64,000 nucleotides of DNA from an uncultured Streptococcus sp. (GCA_934229725.1 CAKQDX010000007.1:1-64000), one strand, 5' to 3'. Positions 25,264 through 34,888 are shown, numbered from the stretch's first letter. Notes: generated by a model from the sequence alone, not told the origin. Made by a program: numbers and translations.

Positions 25264-25367
25264 TGTGTTACTATTTTTTCTTCAAGCATCGAAGAAAAAT
25301 ACAGCAAAAGCCAAGATTAATTATAGCAAAAAATCCCTATCTTGACGACAAGGAATTTTAGTAAAAA

Positions 25368-25859
25368 CTAGTCCGAAGTCACGAATTTGTGAACATCACT
25401 AGTGTCTAATTGACTCAAATAATTTTCGTAGGTTAGACCAGTTTGAGGCTCAACTAAATCCTTTGCAATTTCTAGCAGAGGAACCAAAACAAAGGCTCTC
25501 TGAGTCATGAAAGGATGAGGCACTGTAAGATGCTCAGTCTCCCAAATTTCCTGTCCATAGAGAAGAATATCAATATCCACGGTCCGGGGTCCCCAATGCT
25601 CATGGCGAACGCGATCCAAGTCTTTCTCAATGCCCTGACAAGCACTGAGCAAACTTTCAGCTGATAACTGCGTTTCTAGTGCCAAGGCAAGGTTTAAAAA
25701 ATCAGCCTGATTTGTCAGTCCCCAAGCAGCCGTTTCATAATAAGAAGACACGGCTTCCACCTTAGTTTCAGGCAACTGCTTCAAGGCCTCAACAGCTCTC
25801 TGAAGGTAGCCCTGCCGGTCACCCATGTTAGATCCCAAACTCAAGTAAACTTTTGTCAT
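25368..25859 (-). CDS. folK: 2-amino-4-hydroxy-6-hydroxymethyldihydropteridine pyrophosphokinase
   Basis: 163-residue enzyme of folate synthesis, adding pyrophosphate to hydroxymethyldihydropterin. The family start YLSLGSNMGDRQGYLQ and the signature WGPRTVDIDILLYG are intact. It overlaps folB by 4 bp. FolB supplies its substrate and FolP (27923) uses its product. Confidence 0.96.
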   Translation of the reverse strand: MTKVYLSLGSNMGDRQGYLQRAVEALKQLPETKVEAVSSYYETAAWGLTNQADFLNLALALETQLSAESLLSACQGIEKDLDRVRHEHWGPRTVDIDILLYGQEIWETEHLTVPHPFMTQRAFVLVPLLEIAKDLVEPQTGLTYENYLSQLDTSDVHKFVTSD

Positions 25860-26215
25860 CTACTACGCTCCAGCTCAATTCCCACACTCTTGTAATGCCC
25901 GTTAATAGGTGGATTCTCCTTAGAAATACGAATCTTAACGGCTTGGATAGGGGCAAATTGAGCAAATAAATCTTCGCAAATAGCACCAGCTAAACGCTCA
26001 ATTAAGCTATACTTTACTTCTTCCACCTGTCTCTTCACAGCCTCAAAAACTAAGCCATAATGAACCGTATCTGCTAGTTCATCACTCTGTGAAGCCTTGA
26101 CTAAATCAACTGCCAATTCCAAATCTACCACGAAAATCTGACCCAGGGTTTGTTCTTCAGCAAAAGCACCATGATAGCCATAGAAACGGCAACCATTCAA
26201 AATTATTTTATCCAT
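25856..26215 (-). CDS. folB: Dihydroneopterin aldolase
   Basis: 119-residue aldolase of folate synthesis. Motifs FYGYHGAFAEEQTLGQ (catalytic glutamate), the central dimer segment YSLIERLAGAI, and RISKENPPI near the end. A likely promoter with extended -10 TGCTAGAAT lies about 35 bp before the start, needed because amyA, inserted on the other strand, separates folBK from folP. Confidence 0.95.
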   Translation of the reverse strand: MDKIILNGCRFYGYHGAFAEEQTLGQIFVVDLELAVDLVKASQSDELADTVHYGLVFEAVKRQVEEVKYSLIERLAGAICEDLFAQFAPIQAVKIRISKENPPINGHYKSVGIELERSR

Positions 26216-26331
26216 TTACTCTCCTTTAGACGACTAAACTTACCCTTATTCTAGCATAAAACAGCTAAAAAGTTACGCTCTAATTCGTATGATTTTTTAG
26301 ACAAAACAGAGACTTTTGTCACTTCATTCAA

Positions 26332-26368
26332 TGCAAACGCTTGCACAATTATTCTTATTTGGTACAAT
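26332..26368 (+). promoter_or_regulatory. amyA promoter with overlapping CcpA (cre) site
   Basis: TGCAAACGCTTGCA (26332-26345) fits the cre consensus TGNAANCGNWNNCA at every position. It overlaps the -35 TTGCAC (26341-26346); -10 TACAAT is at 26363-26368 after a 16-bp spacer. This placement predicts carbon catabolite repression by CcpA. Confidence 0.85.
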
Positions 26369-26436
26369 AAAGGTGCAGAGGTTGAAAAACTTCCTGCTAT
26401 AACAGATAGACTTTCTCAATGAACAAGGAATTAACT

Positions 26437-27888
26437 ATGACAAATCAAACTGTAATGCAATATTTTGAATGGTATCTTCCAAGTGATGGACAACATTGGA
26501 ATCACTTGGCTGAAGATGCCCAACATCTCTCAGACCTTGGTATTAGCCATGTTTGGATGCCACCTGCTTTTAAAGCCACTAACAAAGATGATGTCGGTTA
26601 CGGGGTCTATGACCTCTTTGACCTAGGCGAATTCGATCAAAAAGGCACTATTCGCACTAAGTACGGTTTCAAAGATGAATATCTCAATGCTATTAACCGC
26701 CTAAAAGACGTTGGCATTGTACCTATGGCTGACGTTGTTCTTAATCACAAGGCAGCTGCAGACAAACTTGAAACTTTCAGCGTGGTAGAGGTTGACCCTG
26801 AAGATCGTACTAAAGAAATCGGTAAGCCTTTTGAAATTGAAGGATGGACACATTTCACATTTGACGGCCGTCAAAAAGCCTACAACGATTTTGAGTGGCA
26901 CTGGTACCACTTTAACGGAACAGATTTCGATGCCAAACGTAACAAAAGTGGTATCTATCTTATCCAAGGAGACAATAAGGGTTGGGCTAACAACGACCTA
27001 GTGGATAACGAAAACGGTAACTTTGACTACCTTATGTATGCTAACCTAGACTATAAGCATCCTGAAGTCATTGAAAACATTTACGAATGGGCAGATTGGT
27101 TCGTTGAAACAACTGGAGTCCTCGGTTTCCGCATGGATGCTGTCAAACATATCGATTCTTTCTTTATGCGTAATTTCATCCGTGACGTCAAAGAAAAACA
27201 GGGACAGGATTTCTATGTCTTTGGTGAATTTTGGAATGCCAAGGAAGAAGATAATAATACTTATCTCGAAAAAACAAAAAATCGCTTTGACCTTGTGGAT
27301 GTTCGCCTTCATAATAACTTATACGATGCCAGTCTGGAAGGAGCCGATTACGATTTGACGACTATTTTCGATCAAACATTAGTCAAAAATCACCCAGAGC
27401 ATGCGGTAACCTTCGTAGAAAACCACGATACCCAGCGTGGACAGGCTCTAGAATCAACTGTTGAAGAATGGTTTAAGCCAGCTGCTTACGCTCTTATTCT
27501 ACTTCGTGAAGATGGTCTTCCTTGCCTGTTTTATGGGGACTACTATGGTATCGAAGGGGAGTTTGCTCAGGAAAGTTTCCAAGAGGTCTTAGACACCCTA
27601 CTTTACGCTCGTAAAGAATTAGCTTACGGAGAGCAAACAGACTACTTTGACGACCCTAACTGTATCGGATGGACACGCTCTGGCAACGAAGGTGGGACTC
27701 CTTTAGCCGTAACCATTTCTAATGATGCTGCCAACAGCAAATCTATGGAAATTGGCAGTGATTGGGCTGGACAAACCTTCTATGATATCCTTGGAAACTG
27801 CTCTGATACTGTAACCATTGATGAAGACGGATGGGGGGACTTCCCAGTTTCTGAAAAATCTGTCAGCGTTTGGACAATTCAAGACTAA
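26437..27888 (+). CDS. amyA: Cytoplasmic alpha-amylase, GH13
   Basis: 483-residue glycoside hydrolase family 13 enzyme. The four conserved regions are present: DVVLNH, GFRMDAVKH (nucleophile Asp), FGEFWN (acid/base Glu) and FVENHDTQ (transition-state Asp). There is no signal peptide, so it acts on internal alpha-glucans or maltodextrins. The start at 26437 is chosen because AAGGA lies 7 nt upstream; the ATG 18 bp earlier has no SD. It is the only plus-strand gene among the fol/pot genes. Confidence 0.95.
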   Translation: MTNQTVMQYFEWYLPSDGQHWNHLAEDAQHLSDLGISHVWMPPAFKATNKDDVGYGVYDLFDLGEFDQKGTIRTKYGFKDEYLNAINRLKDVGIVPMADVVLNHKAAADKLETFSVVEVDPEDRTKEIGKPFEIEGWTHFTFDGRQKAYNDFEWHWYHFNGTDFDAKRNKSGIYLIQGDNKGWANNDLVDNENGNFDYLMYANLDYKHPEVIENIYEWADWFVETTGVLGFRMDAVKHIDSFFMRNFIRDVKEKQGQDFYVFGEFWNAKEEDNNTYLEKTKNRFDLVDVRLHNNLYDASLEGADYDLTTIFDQTLVKNHPEHAVTFVENHDTQRGQALESTVEEWFKPAAYALILLREDGLPCLFYGDYYGIEGEFAQESFQEVLDTLLYARKELAYGEQTDYFDDPNCIGWTRSGNEGGTPLAVTISNDAANSKSMEIGSDWAGQTFYDILGNCSDTVTIDEDGWGDFPVSEKSVSVWTIQD

Positions 27889-27889
27889 G

Positions 27890-27918
27890 AAAAAAAGCTC
27901 GATTTTGAGCTTTTTTTT
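27890..27918. terminator. Bidirectional terminator between amyA and folP
   Basis: AAAAAAGCTC / GAGCTTTTTT stem with a 6-nt loop between convergent amyA and folP stops, with T runs on both strands. Confidence 0.9.
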
Positions 27919-27922
27919 CGTA

Positions 27923-28723
27923 TCATAAAATTCCTGCGATAGTCTTAACAATATCACGATTAGCTTCAACATTATGGACACGAACAATTTGGCATCCCTT
28001 GCTAACAGCATAACCAGATAGAGCAGCTGTCCCTTGATCACGATCCTTGGCAGGAATATTTCCACCTAAGAGATAATCCACAACACGCTTACGAGAAATC
28101 CCAAAAAGAACAGGATACCCAAGTTCAACAACTTTGTCCAAGCCTTTCAGCAGTTCTATATTGTGTTGGACATTTTTAGCAAAACCAAAGCCAGGATCAA
28201 TCCAGATATTTTCCTTGGCTACACCAGCTTCCAAGGCAGCTTGCGCACGTTGATTAAGAAAGGCACAGACATCTTCAGTGACATCATTGTAAACTTCTTC
28301 TTTTTGATTGTGCATTAGGATGATTGGCACATCTTTCTCAGCAGCTAAAGCTAACATCTGACCATCGTAAAGCCCTGCCCAAACATCATTAAGAATATCT
28401 GCACCTGCTTCAAGAGCGACTCTAGCAGTAGCTGTCTTGTAGGTATCAATACTGACGAGAACGTCATAGTTTGCCTTAATAGCTTGTATAATTGGCACAA
28501 TACGAGCAATCTCTTCTTCCTCGGTAACAAATTCTGCTCCGGGTCTTGTAGACTCACCACCCACGTCAATAATACTAGCCCCTTGGGCAATCATACGCTT
28601 AACCTGAGCTAGTGCATCTTCTATTGTGTCAAAATCACCACCGTCTGAAAAAGAATCGGGGGTGACATTCAAGATTCCCATAATGCAGGCCTTCCCTGCA
28701 ATTTCATGTTGACCGATAAACAT
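27923..28723 (-). CDS. folP: Dihydropteroate synthase
   Basis: 266-residue enzyme joining pterin pyrophosphate and p-aminobenzoate, the sulfonamide target. Motifs MGILNVTPDSFSDGG, VGGESTRPGA and WIDPGFGFAK; the C-terminal RVHNVEAN is complete. It follows folE by 8 bp with SD AGGAG. Confidence 0.96.
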   Translation of the reverse strand: MFIGQHEIAGKACIMGILNVTPDSFSDGGDFDTIEDALAQVKRMIAQGASIIDVGGESTRPGAEFVTEEEEIARIVPIIQAIKANYDVLVSIDTYKTATARVALEAGADILNDVWAGLYDGQMLALAAEKDVPIILMHNQKEEVYNDVTEDVCAFLNQRAQAALEAGVAKENIWIDPGFGFAKNVQHNIELLKGLDKVVELGYPVLFGISRKRVVDYLLGGNIPAKDRDQGTAALSGYAVSKGCQIVRVHNVEANRDIVKTIAGIL

Positions 28724-28731
28724 TTTAACTC

Positions 28732-29295
28732 CTAAAAATCACGCATCAAAGAAAGAATTTCCTTACGTTCTTCACGGTCTTCTTTATAAAGGCCTTTAGC
28801 AACTGTTGTGATAGTCTTACTTCCTGGTTTCTTAATACCACGCATAGTCATACACATGTGCTCTGCTTCCACCATGACAAAGACGCCTCGAGGATTAAGG
28901 GCTTCTTCAAGCGCTGTAGCGACTTGATCTGTCAGACGTTCTTGCAATTGCGGACGACGGGCCGCCACTTCAACAGCACGTGCTAATTTTGACAGTCCTG
29001 TCACCTTGTCCCCACTTGGCAGATAAGCTACATGAGCCTTTCCATAAAACGGAACCAAATGGTGCTCACACATAGAGTAAAAAGGAATATCCTTGACAAG
29101 GACAACTTCGTCATGTACTTCTGAAAAGACTGCTGTAAACTGATCTTTAGGGTCTTCATTTAAACCTGAAAACATCTCAGCATACATCTTAGCCACACGT
29201 TTTGGCGTATCCAAAAGACCTTCACGCTCAGGATTCTCACCCAAAGCTTCCAATAATTGATAGACTGCTTGTTCTACTTTTTCTTGATTTGCCAT
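28732..29295 (-). CDS. folE: GTP cyclohydrolase I
   Basis: 187-residue enzyme opening the folate pathway. Zinc and active-site motifs [20 protein letters not shown] and [15 protein letters not shown] are intact. A TATAAT box lies about 45 bp upstream of the start, consistent with its own promoter between it and kimA. Confidence 0.97.
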   Translation of the reverse strand: MANQEKVEQAVYQLLEALGENPEREGLLDTPKRVAKMYAEMFSGLNEDPKDQFTAVFSEVHDEVVLVKDIPFYSMCEHHLVPFYGKAHVAYLPSGDKVTGLSKLARAVEVAARRPQLQERLTDQVATALEEALNPRGVFVMVEAEHMCMTMRGIKKPGSKTITTVAKGLYKEDREERKEILSLMRDF

Positions 29296-29390
29296 AATTT
29301 CCTCTTGAAACGTTATAGTACTATCTATTATAACTCATTTTGCTCGATTTTTCTTGCAAAAAATAAAATTGCCTAGCTGAATTCTAACTA

Positions 29391-29432
29391 AAAAAAGCGA
29401 AGACTCCCCGTCACATGGGGTCTGTCTTCGCT
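29391..29432 (-). terminator. Terminator of kimA
   Basis: Long stem AAGCGAAGAC / GTCTTCGCTT with an inner CCCC/GGGG pairing; seven T follow on the minus strand. It begins 10 bp beyond the kimA stop. Confidence 0.9.
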
Positions 29433-29441
29433 TGTCTTTAT

Positions 29442-31286
29442 TTAATCTTTTAAGTGGTAAGAATAGGATGAAATGACAATATTCTCACGCCATTTGAGAT
29501 AATATTTCAATCGCAAACTCATCTGGTTGTGAAGCATGGTTTGCCATGATTTTTTCGGAACAAACTGTGGAATCATAACAGTCAGAGTCGCATTATCCTT
29601 TTCAGCTTGAGTAGCTACTTCGTCTACATATTGAATAGTTGACTGCGTAATTGAACTGTATGGTGATTGGATATGAACCATCTCGATTTCTGGGAAATAT
29701 TTTTTAAACTCTTGTTCGGTTTCCTTATCCTTGTTCTCTGTATCTTTAGTAGACACATGCATAGCGATAACCTTATCACCAATAGAACGTGCATAAGAAA
29801 TGGCACCAATATTAGCCTTTGTAACATTTCCCACCAAGATAAGAACAATATTGCCTTGATAATGATGTTCTTTGACTTGACCATCAATACGCAACTGTTG
29901 AGCAACCCCATTATAATGTTTCTTAATCTTAAGGAACATCCACATCAAAATTGCAATAATAGGGAAGAATGGCCAAATATCTCCTAAACGGAAAAGGAAG
30001 AGAATGAGGACGATAGCATAACAAATTAGGGCACCTAAAATATTAGCTAAAGAGTGTTTCCAGAATCCCTTACCATATTCACGAATCCAATGGACAACCA
30101 TACCTGTTTGAGAAAGCGCAAACGGAATGAACACCCCAATAGTATAAAGAGGAATCAAACGTTCTGTATTTCCTCGGAAAATGAATAAGAGGGTAATGGC
30201 TCCAATAGCCAGCGTCAAGATACCGTTAGAGTATCCCATACGTGCACCTTTTTCAAGATACATGTGAGGCATGTATTTATTCTTAGCCATATTAAAGGAC
30301 AACATCGGAAAGGCTGAAAAACCAGTATTTGCTGCCACTGCAAGAATCATAGCAGTTGAGAACTGGAAGATATAGAATAAGATACTGCCAATCCATGAAT
30401 AGCCAAGGATTTCTCTAGCCATCTGTGCCAAAATCGTCACACCTGAATGAGGTGTAATACCAGTCCACCAGTTAAGGAAGGTAATTCCGGCAAACATAAT
30501 CCCCAAGATGCTTGACATGATAAAGAGGGTTGATGCAGCGTTTTTAGGCTTAGGTTTCTTAAAGAAAGGCACTGCATTAGAAATAGCTTCCACCCCTGTC
30601 AATGAAGCCGAACCTGATGTAAAGGCCCTTAAAATAAGAATCACTGACACACCTGTAATCGGTTGACCTAAATGGGCCGTAGCCGCATAAGGCATATGAC
30701 CTGTTAAGATCTGTAAGAAACCAAATCCTAATAGGAACATCGTTGAGACAATAAAGAGATAAACAGGAATCATCAAAGATTTCGCCGACTCACGCATTCC
30801 CCTGAGGTTCATCACCATCAAAACAAGCACCAAAATCATTGAGATTTCCAGATTGTAGGGATGAAGTAAAGGAATGGCTGAAGTAATGGCATCTGCACCT
30901 GAGGCGACTGAAACGGCTACTGTCAACATATAGTCGACCAAGAGGCTACCTCCGGCTATCAAACCAAACTTAGGTGACAGATTTTCCGAAGTTACCATGT
31001 AGGCGCCACCACCTTGTGGATAGGCCTTAATGACCTGTCTGTAAGAAATAGTAAGACTAGCCAAAAGGACTAAAACCAAAACTCCAATAGGGATAGACCA
31101 CCAAATAGCAGCGCTTGATACAGCCATCAACACCAATACGACCTGCTCAGGACCGTATGCGATAGATGATAGGGCATCACTCGACAACATGGCTAATGCT
31201 TGAACCTTAGATAATAAGTGATCATCACCGCTATTATCCTGAGTCAAGGGTTCCCCTATTAAAATGTTTTTCAGACGTTGAAGCAT
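29442..31286 (-). CDS. kimA: KimA-type potassium transporter (APC superfamily)
   Basis: 614-residue transporter. About twelve membrane helices are followed by a C-terminal cytosolic USP-like domain (from about residue 470). Segments ALAMLSSDALSSIAYG, YPQGGGAYMV, TGVEAISNAVP and AVAANTGFSAFP closely match the B. subtilis KimA (YdaO) sequence as I recall it, a high-affinity K+ importer controlled by c-di-AMP. No ydaO-type riboswitch fits in the short 5' region. SD AAGGAGG. It sits between folC and folE. Confidence 0.85.
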   Translation of the reverse strand: MLQRLKNILIGEPLTQDNSGDDHLLSKVQALAMLSSDALSSIAYGPEQVVLVLMAVSSAAIWWSIPIGVLVLVLLASLTISYRQVIKAYPQGGGAYMVTSENLSPKFGLIAGGSLLVDYMLTVAVSVASGADAITSAIPLLHPYNLEISMILVLVLMVMNLRGMRESAKSLMIPVYLFIVSTMFLLGFGFLQILTGHMPYAATAHLGQPITGVSVILILRAFTSGSASLTGVEAISNAVPFFKKPKPKNAASTLFIMSSILGIMFAGITFLNWWTGITPHSGVTILAQMAREILGYSWIGSILFYIFQFSTAMILAVAANTGFSAFPMLSFNMAKNKYMPHMYLEKGARMGYSNGILTLAIGAITLLFIFRGNTERLIPLYTIGVFIPFALSQTGMVVHWIREYGKGFWKHSLANILGALICYAIVLILFLFRLGDIWPFFPIIAILMWMFLKIKKHYNGVAQQLRIDGQVKEHHYQGNIVLILVGNVTKANIGAISYARSIGDKVIAMHVSTKDTENKDKETEQEFKKYFPEIEMVHIQSPYSSITQSTIQYVDEVATQAEKDNATLTVMIPQFVPKKSWQTMLHNQMSLRLKYYLKWRENIVISSYSYHLKD

Positions 31287-31318
31287 TTTTTCCTCCTTAC
31301 TTTTAAAACATATGGGGT

Positions 31319-31347
31319 ATTATACGCCCCTAAGTCTTATCTTTCAA
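31319..31347 (-). promoter_or_regulatory. kimA promoter
   Basis: -35 TTGAAA (31342-31347), 17-bp spacer, -10 TATAAT (31319-31324), about 33 bp before the start. The -10 lies in the loop of a GGGG/CCCC inverted repeat. Confidence 0.75.
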
Positions 31348-31356
31348 GTCTTAACG

Positions 31357-32613
31357 TCACTTTTTTCGTTCTAAAAGCCATTTTCGAACTTGTGAAATAA
31401 AATAAAGAGATCCTGTAATCACATAAAGTTTATCCTTATTAGCAGTCACATGTCCCTCAATCCAAGTCTGGAAGTCTGACACTTGTTTGTAAGTAGTTGG
31501 ATACTTGTCCAATTTGACACTATTTGGATACTCAAAGCTAGTTACTGTCAAATCACCGACCGACTCAAGCTGAGCCAACATACTATCAATAGGCTTGGTA
31601 TCAATAGCTGCAAAAAGCAATTCAATATCCTTATCCGCATATTCTGATCTTAACAAATCAATCAAGACCTTAACACTCTCGTTATTATGAGCACCATCTA
31701 TCATCAGATTAGGCATCAAGAATTCTGTTCGACCTAGCCAACTAGCATGAGCTAAGGCAGCCTTAATGAGGTCAGGAGTCACTTTTGGATAATCTTTTTG
31801 AAGCAGCAAAGAAGCCATGATGACCAAACTAGCATTAGCCACCTGATGCTGACCAGCCATAGCCAATGATATATTTTCTAGCTTTTGTCCCTCGTAAGCA
31901 AAATCAAAGGAATGACTCGTCCCTTTAGCTGTGAAATCTTTTCCTAACTCGTAGGTCTTAGACCCTTCTTCATACGCTTTCTTTTCAAAGACTGCTCGAA
32001 CATCATCTCGGTCAGTCGCAAAAATAAAGGGAGCTCCATCTTTCAAAACACCGGCCTTTTCGGCCGCAATTTCAGCATGAGTATTTCCTAAAACCGCCTG
32101 ATGATCCAAACCAATAGATGGACAGATGACCGCTAGAGGACTAAATAGATTAGTCGAATCATGTAGGCCACCCATTCCAGCCTCAATAAAAGCAATATCA
32201 ACAGGATGGACTTGCCCAAAGTAGAGAAACATCAAGACTGTGATAATCTCGAACTCTGTCGCATTTTCATGCTCTGTCTCTTTTGGGAGACGGTCAACCA
32301 CAGGCTTAACACGTTCAACCAAGCTAAGCAAATCCTCTTCTGAAATCATCTGACCATTGACAGAAATTCGTTCCTTAAAATCAATAATGTAAGGCGAGGT
32401 AAAAGTTCCAACTTCATAACCTGCTTGACTAAAAATCGTTTGTAGGGCATTTACCGTAGACCCTTTCCCATTAGTCCCAACGATATGCACAGCCTTCAGA
32501 TTGTCCTGTGGGTTTCCTAGTTCTTCAAGCATCCAGGCCATACGTTCCAAACCTGGCTTAATACCAAACTTTAACTGACCGTGAATCCACTCTAACGCTT
32601 CTTGATAAGTCAT
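31357..32613 (-). CDS. folC: Folylpolyglutamate synthase / dihydrofolate synthase
   Basis: 418-residue Mur-ligase-family enzyme adding glutamates to folates. P-loop IVGTNGKGSTVNAL near residue 43-56; FIEAGMGGLHDSTN and DGAHNNESV segments follow. Length is normal. SD AAGGAG. It is separated from folE by kimA but on the same strand. Confidence 0.95.
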   Translation of the reverse strand: MTYQEALEWIHGQLKFGIKPGLERMAWMLEELGNPQDNLKAVHIVGTNGKGSTVNALQTIFSQAGYEVGTFTSPYIIDFKERISVNGQMISEEDLLSLVERVKPVVDRLPKETEHENATEFEIITVLMFLYFGQVHPVDIAFIEAGMGGLHDSTNLFSPLAVICPSIGLDHQAVLGNTHAEIAAEKAGVLKDGAPFIFATDRDDVRAVFEKKAYEEGSKTYELGKDFTAKGTSHSFDFAYEGQKLENISLAMAGQHQVANASLVIMASLLLQKDYPKVTPDLIKAALAHASWLGRTEFLMPNLMIDGAHNNESVKVLIDLLRSEYADKDIELLFAAIDTKPIDSMLAQLESVGDLTVTSFEYPNSVKLDKYPTTYKQVSDFQTWIEGHVTANKDKLYVITGSLYFISQVRKWLLERKK

Positions 32614-32705
32614 TCTTGCTCCTTCTTTCAGATTAATCTTTGACTTAGGTATTATGTTTAACCCTCATATTATACCAAAGACTAAGAGGGTTAACCAAAA
32701 AATGC

Positions 32706-32731
32706 AAAAAAGACAACCCTAAGGTCGCCTC
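32706..32731 (-). terminator. Terminator of rpsP-khpA
   Basis: On the minus strand, GGCGACC and GGTTGTC pair (7 bp with G-U) around TTAG and are followed by six T, just after the khpA stop. Confidence 0.75.
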
Positions 32732-32980
32732 TTAAGCATTCTCTTTTTCGTCAATAACAAGACGAACCTTCTTACCTTGAGTAGGTACCGAATAGACAAT
32801 CGCTCTTATCGCCGTAATAGTACGTCCTTTTTTCCCGATAACACGCCCAATGTCTGCTGGGTCGAGGTCAAGATGGTACTCCAAAAACTCAGAGCCATCA
32901 ATAATTTTAATGGTCAACTGGTCTGGTGAAGCAATTAAAGGTTTAACGATAGCGATAATAAGATTTTCAATGGTATCCAT
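32732..32980 (-). CDS. khpA: KH-domain RNA-binding protein KhpA
   Basis: 82-residue single KH domain with the nucleic-acid-binding loop [12 protein letters not shown] (GxxG = GKKG). In streptococci KhpA pairs with KhpB/Jag to bind RNA and affect cell elongation and division. It is placed 11 bp after rpsP, the conserved order in Firmicutes. Confidence 0.94.
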   Translation of the reverse strand: MDTIENLIIAIVKPLIASPDQLTIKIIDGSEFLEYHLDLDPADIGRVIGKKGRTITAIRAIVYSVPTQGKKVRLVIDEKENA

Positions 32981-32991
32981 AGGCTAAAAAA

Positions 32992-33264
32992 TTATTTTGA
33001 GAATTTTGATTCGTGGAATTTCTTCATAACGCCTTCTTTTGAAAGGATGTTACGAACTGTATCTGAAGGTTGTGCACCTTTAGACAACCATTCAAGAATA
33101 CGATCTTCTTTGATTGTTACTTGGTTTTCTTCAACGAGTGGGTTGTAAGTACCAACTGTTTCGATGAAACGTCCATCACGTGGAGCACGTGAATCTGCAA
33201 CGTTAATACGGTAGAAAGGTTTTTTCTTAGAACCCATACGAGTCAAACGGATTTTTACTGCCAT
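32992..33264 (-). CDS. rpsP: 30S ribosomal protein S16
   Basis: 90-residue S16 with the family start [20 protein letters not shown] and the segment [20 protein letters not shown]. It heads the rpsP-khpA transcript with a leader of about 60 nt. Confidence 0.98.
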   Translation of the reverse strand: MAVKIRLTRMGSKKKPFYRINVADSRAPRDGRFIETVGTYNPLVEENQVTIKEDRILEWLSKGAQPSDTVRNILSKEGVMKKFHESKFSK

Positions 33265-33331
33265 TTTGTAATATCTCTTTTCTTTAGTTTTTTATTATGG
33301 TGGAGGCATCAATTACCTCTCGACCTTAACT

Positions 33332-33359
33332 AGTATACCATAACATTTTTATGTGTCAA
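33332..33359 (-). promoter_or_regulatory. rpsP promoter
   Basis: -35 TTGACA (33354-33359), 16-bp spacer, extended -10 TGGTATACT with TATACT at 33332-33337, on the minus strand. The leader contains a GAGG/CCTC hairpin at about 33303-33320. Confidence 0.85.
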
Positions 33360-33427
33360 GAAAAAAACTTGACAGACTTAAATTTTCAACAAAAAAAGTT
33401 AGAGACAACCTCTAACTCACTTTTCAC

Positions 33428-34822
33428 CTATTTTTTGCTTGTAGTCTTATGATTTTTTTCGTAAGCCACTTTTGCTTCAGCATATTCAGCTTCTAAACCT
33501 TTAGCTGTCGCTTTAGAGACCTTTTCATAAGTATCACGGCTAGTCAGTTTACCATCTTCATTATAGGTAGAAACAACCAAGGTATCCTTATTAACTGTAT
33601 AAGACTTGGTTCGTTTTCCTTTGCGATAAAGTCGATAGTTATCGACATTATCTGAAATATAGTAATCCACTAAGTTCTTATCGGCATTTGGATAAAGTTC
33701 TGAGACCACCCGAGTCAACTCACGCTTAAATTCTGAGACTTCCTTGGTATAGGTAATAGACTTATTCCACTGATCAACAACCTGGTACTCTTTCAAATAA
33801 TCTGAGGCTGTAAATGTAGGCTGGTCCTCCTTACCCTTAGTATAGAAGTAAGAATGTGTCTGTAGATTATTGGAATGGTCAACCTTAAGGAAAGAAACAT
33901 AAATTTCATTATTGTTTTCATGCTCCTTAAGAGCATTGGTTAACTTGCCAGAATTTTCATCCAAGACTTTTGACGTTTTTAATTCCCAAGTCCCCTCAAT
34001 GTTACCTGAAGCGTTACGCCAAAAACCATAAATACCACCAACCAACAGCATCAAAACAACGGCAATAAGACTAGAAATCAAGGCCCCTTTACCCCAACTT
34101 TTTGCCTTCTGTGATTTTTTGTCGATGTTTTGAACACTTTCTAGAAGACGAATTTGGCTTTCCAATTTCTTTTCTAGTTTGACCACAGTCTGCTCTTCCT
34201 TGGACTTGACTTTAGCAGCAAGCTTTTCAGCCTTTTTCTTATCACGAGCAGCCTGACGAGCAATCTTTTTGGCTTCTTTTTCTTCTTTCCGATTGGCTTT
34301 TTTTAAGTCCTCAGAACTGTCATGATATTGTGATTCATTGCTGAAAACTGGAATATCCTGAACAGTTGCACTCGTAGCACTTGCTGAGTGGCTTGCTGAA
34401 TCCGGACGTGTTGGTGCATAACTAGCCAACCGTTCTTTAGCTTCAGCGACACGTTGACGCTGTTCTTCTTCTTTTTGAAGAACCTCAGCTTCACGACCTG
34501 ATTGAAGCGTCTTCACTTGGAGAGCAGTTTCTTGGGATAGCGCTTTTCTCTTTTCTTGAGCGGCATTAGCTAGGGCCTCTTGTGCGCCGTTACGCTCTTT
34601 CTGAGACTGGGCTAGTGCTTTTGCCGTTGCAGTTTCTCCATCTAATGATTGATCAGGCGATGCTTGTCCTTGATCAGACGGTGCTTGATTAGTTACTTGG
34701 CTTGAGTCCGACTCCTCAGAAAGGATAAACTCTCCTCGCTCTAGAGCCTCTTTAAAGTCAATAGGCCTCGGCTTTCGCCCATTGACAGCCTCGAAGTATT
34801 CTAACCATTCGTCTTTCAACAT
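33428..34822 (-). CDS. Single-pass membrane protein with GRKPxP N-terminal motif, function unknown
   Basis: 464 residues from the ATG at 34822, which has the unusually G-rich SD AGGGGGA 6 nt upstream. N-terminal motif EWLEYFEAVNGRKPRPIDF, a long polar Q/A/S-rich and K/E/A-rich coiled-coil part (about 40-240), one membrane helix (about 245-270), then an extracellular domain beginning GNIEGTWELKTSKV. The N-terminal motif recurs in the protein at 40422. It lies downstream of the histidine kinase but after a terminator. Function not recognised. Confidence 0.8.
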   Translation of the reverse strand: MLKDEWLEYFEAVNGRKPRPIDFKEALERGEFILSEESDSSQVTNQAPSDQGQASPDQSLDGETATAKALAQSQKERNGAQEALANAAQEKRKALSQETALQVKTLQSGREAEVLQKEEEQRQRVAEAKERLASYAPTRPDSASHSASATSATVQDIPVFSNESQYHDSSEDLKKANRKEEKEAKKIARQAARDKKKAEKLAAKVKSKEEQTVVKLEKKLESQIRLLESVQNIDKKSQKAKSWGKGALISSLIAVVLMLLVGGIYGFWRNASGNIEGTWELKTSKVLDENSGKLTNALKEHENNNEIYVSFLKVDHSNNLQTHSYFYTKGKEDQPTFTASDYLKEYQVVDQWNKSITYTKEVSEFKRELTRVVSELYPNADKNLVDYYISDNVDNYRLYRKGKRTKSYTVNKDTLVVSTYNEDGKLTSRDTYEKVSKATAKGLEAEYAEAKVAYEKNHKTTSKK

Positions 34823-34888
34823 AATAAATCCCCCTAAATTAAAAAACACATGATTAACGTTACTATTTTAACATATTTTAAAACATAA

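Noticed and set aside
31287..31356. ydaO-type c-di-AMP riboswitch before kimA
   Set aside because: The gap is only 70 bp, holds a promoter near its middle and lacks any sequence fitting the riboswitch.
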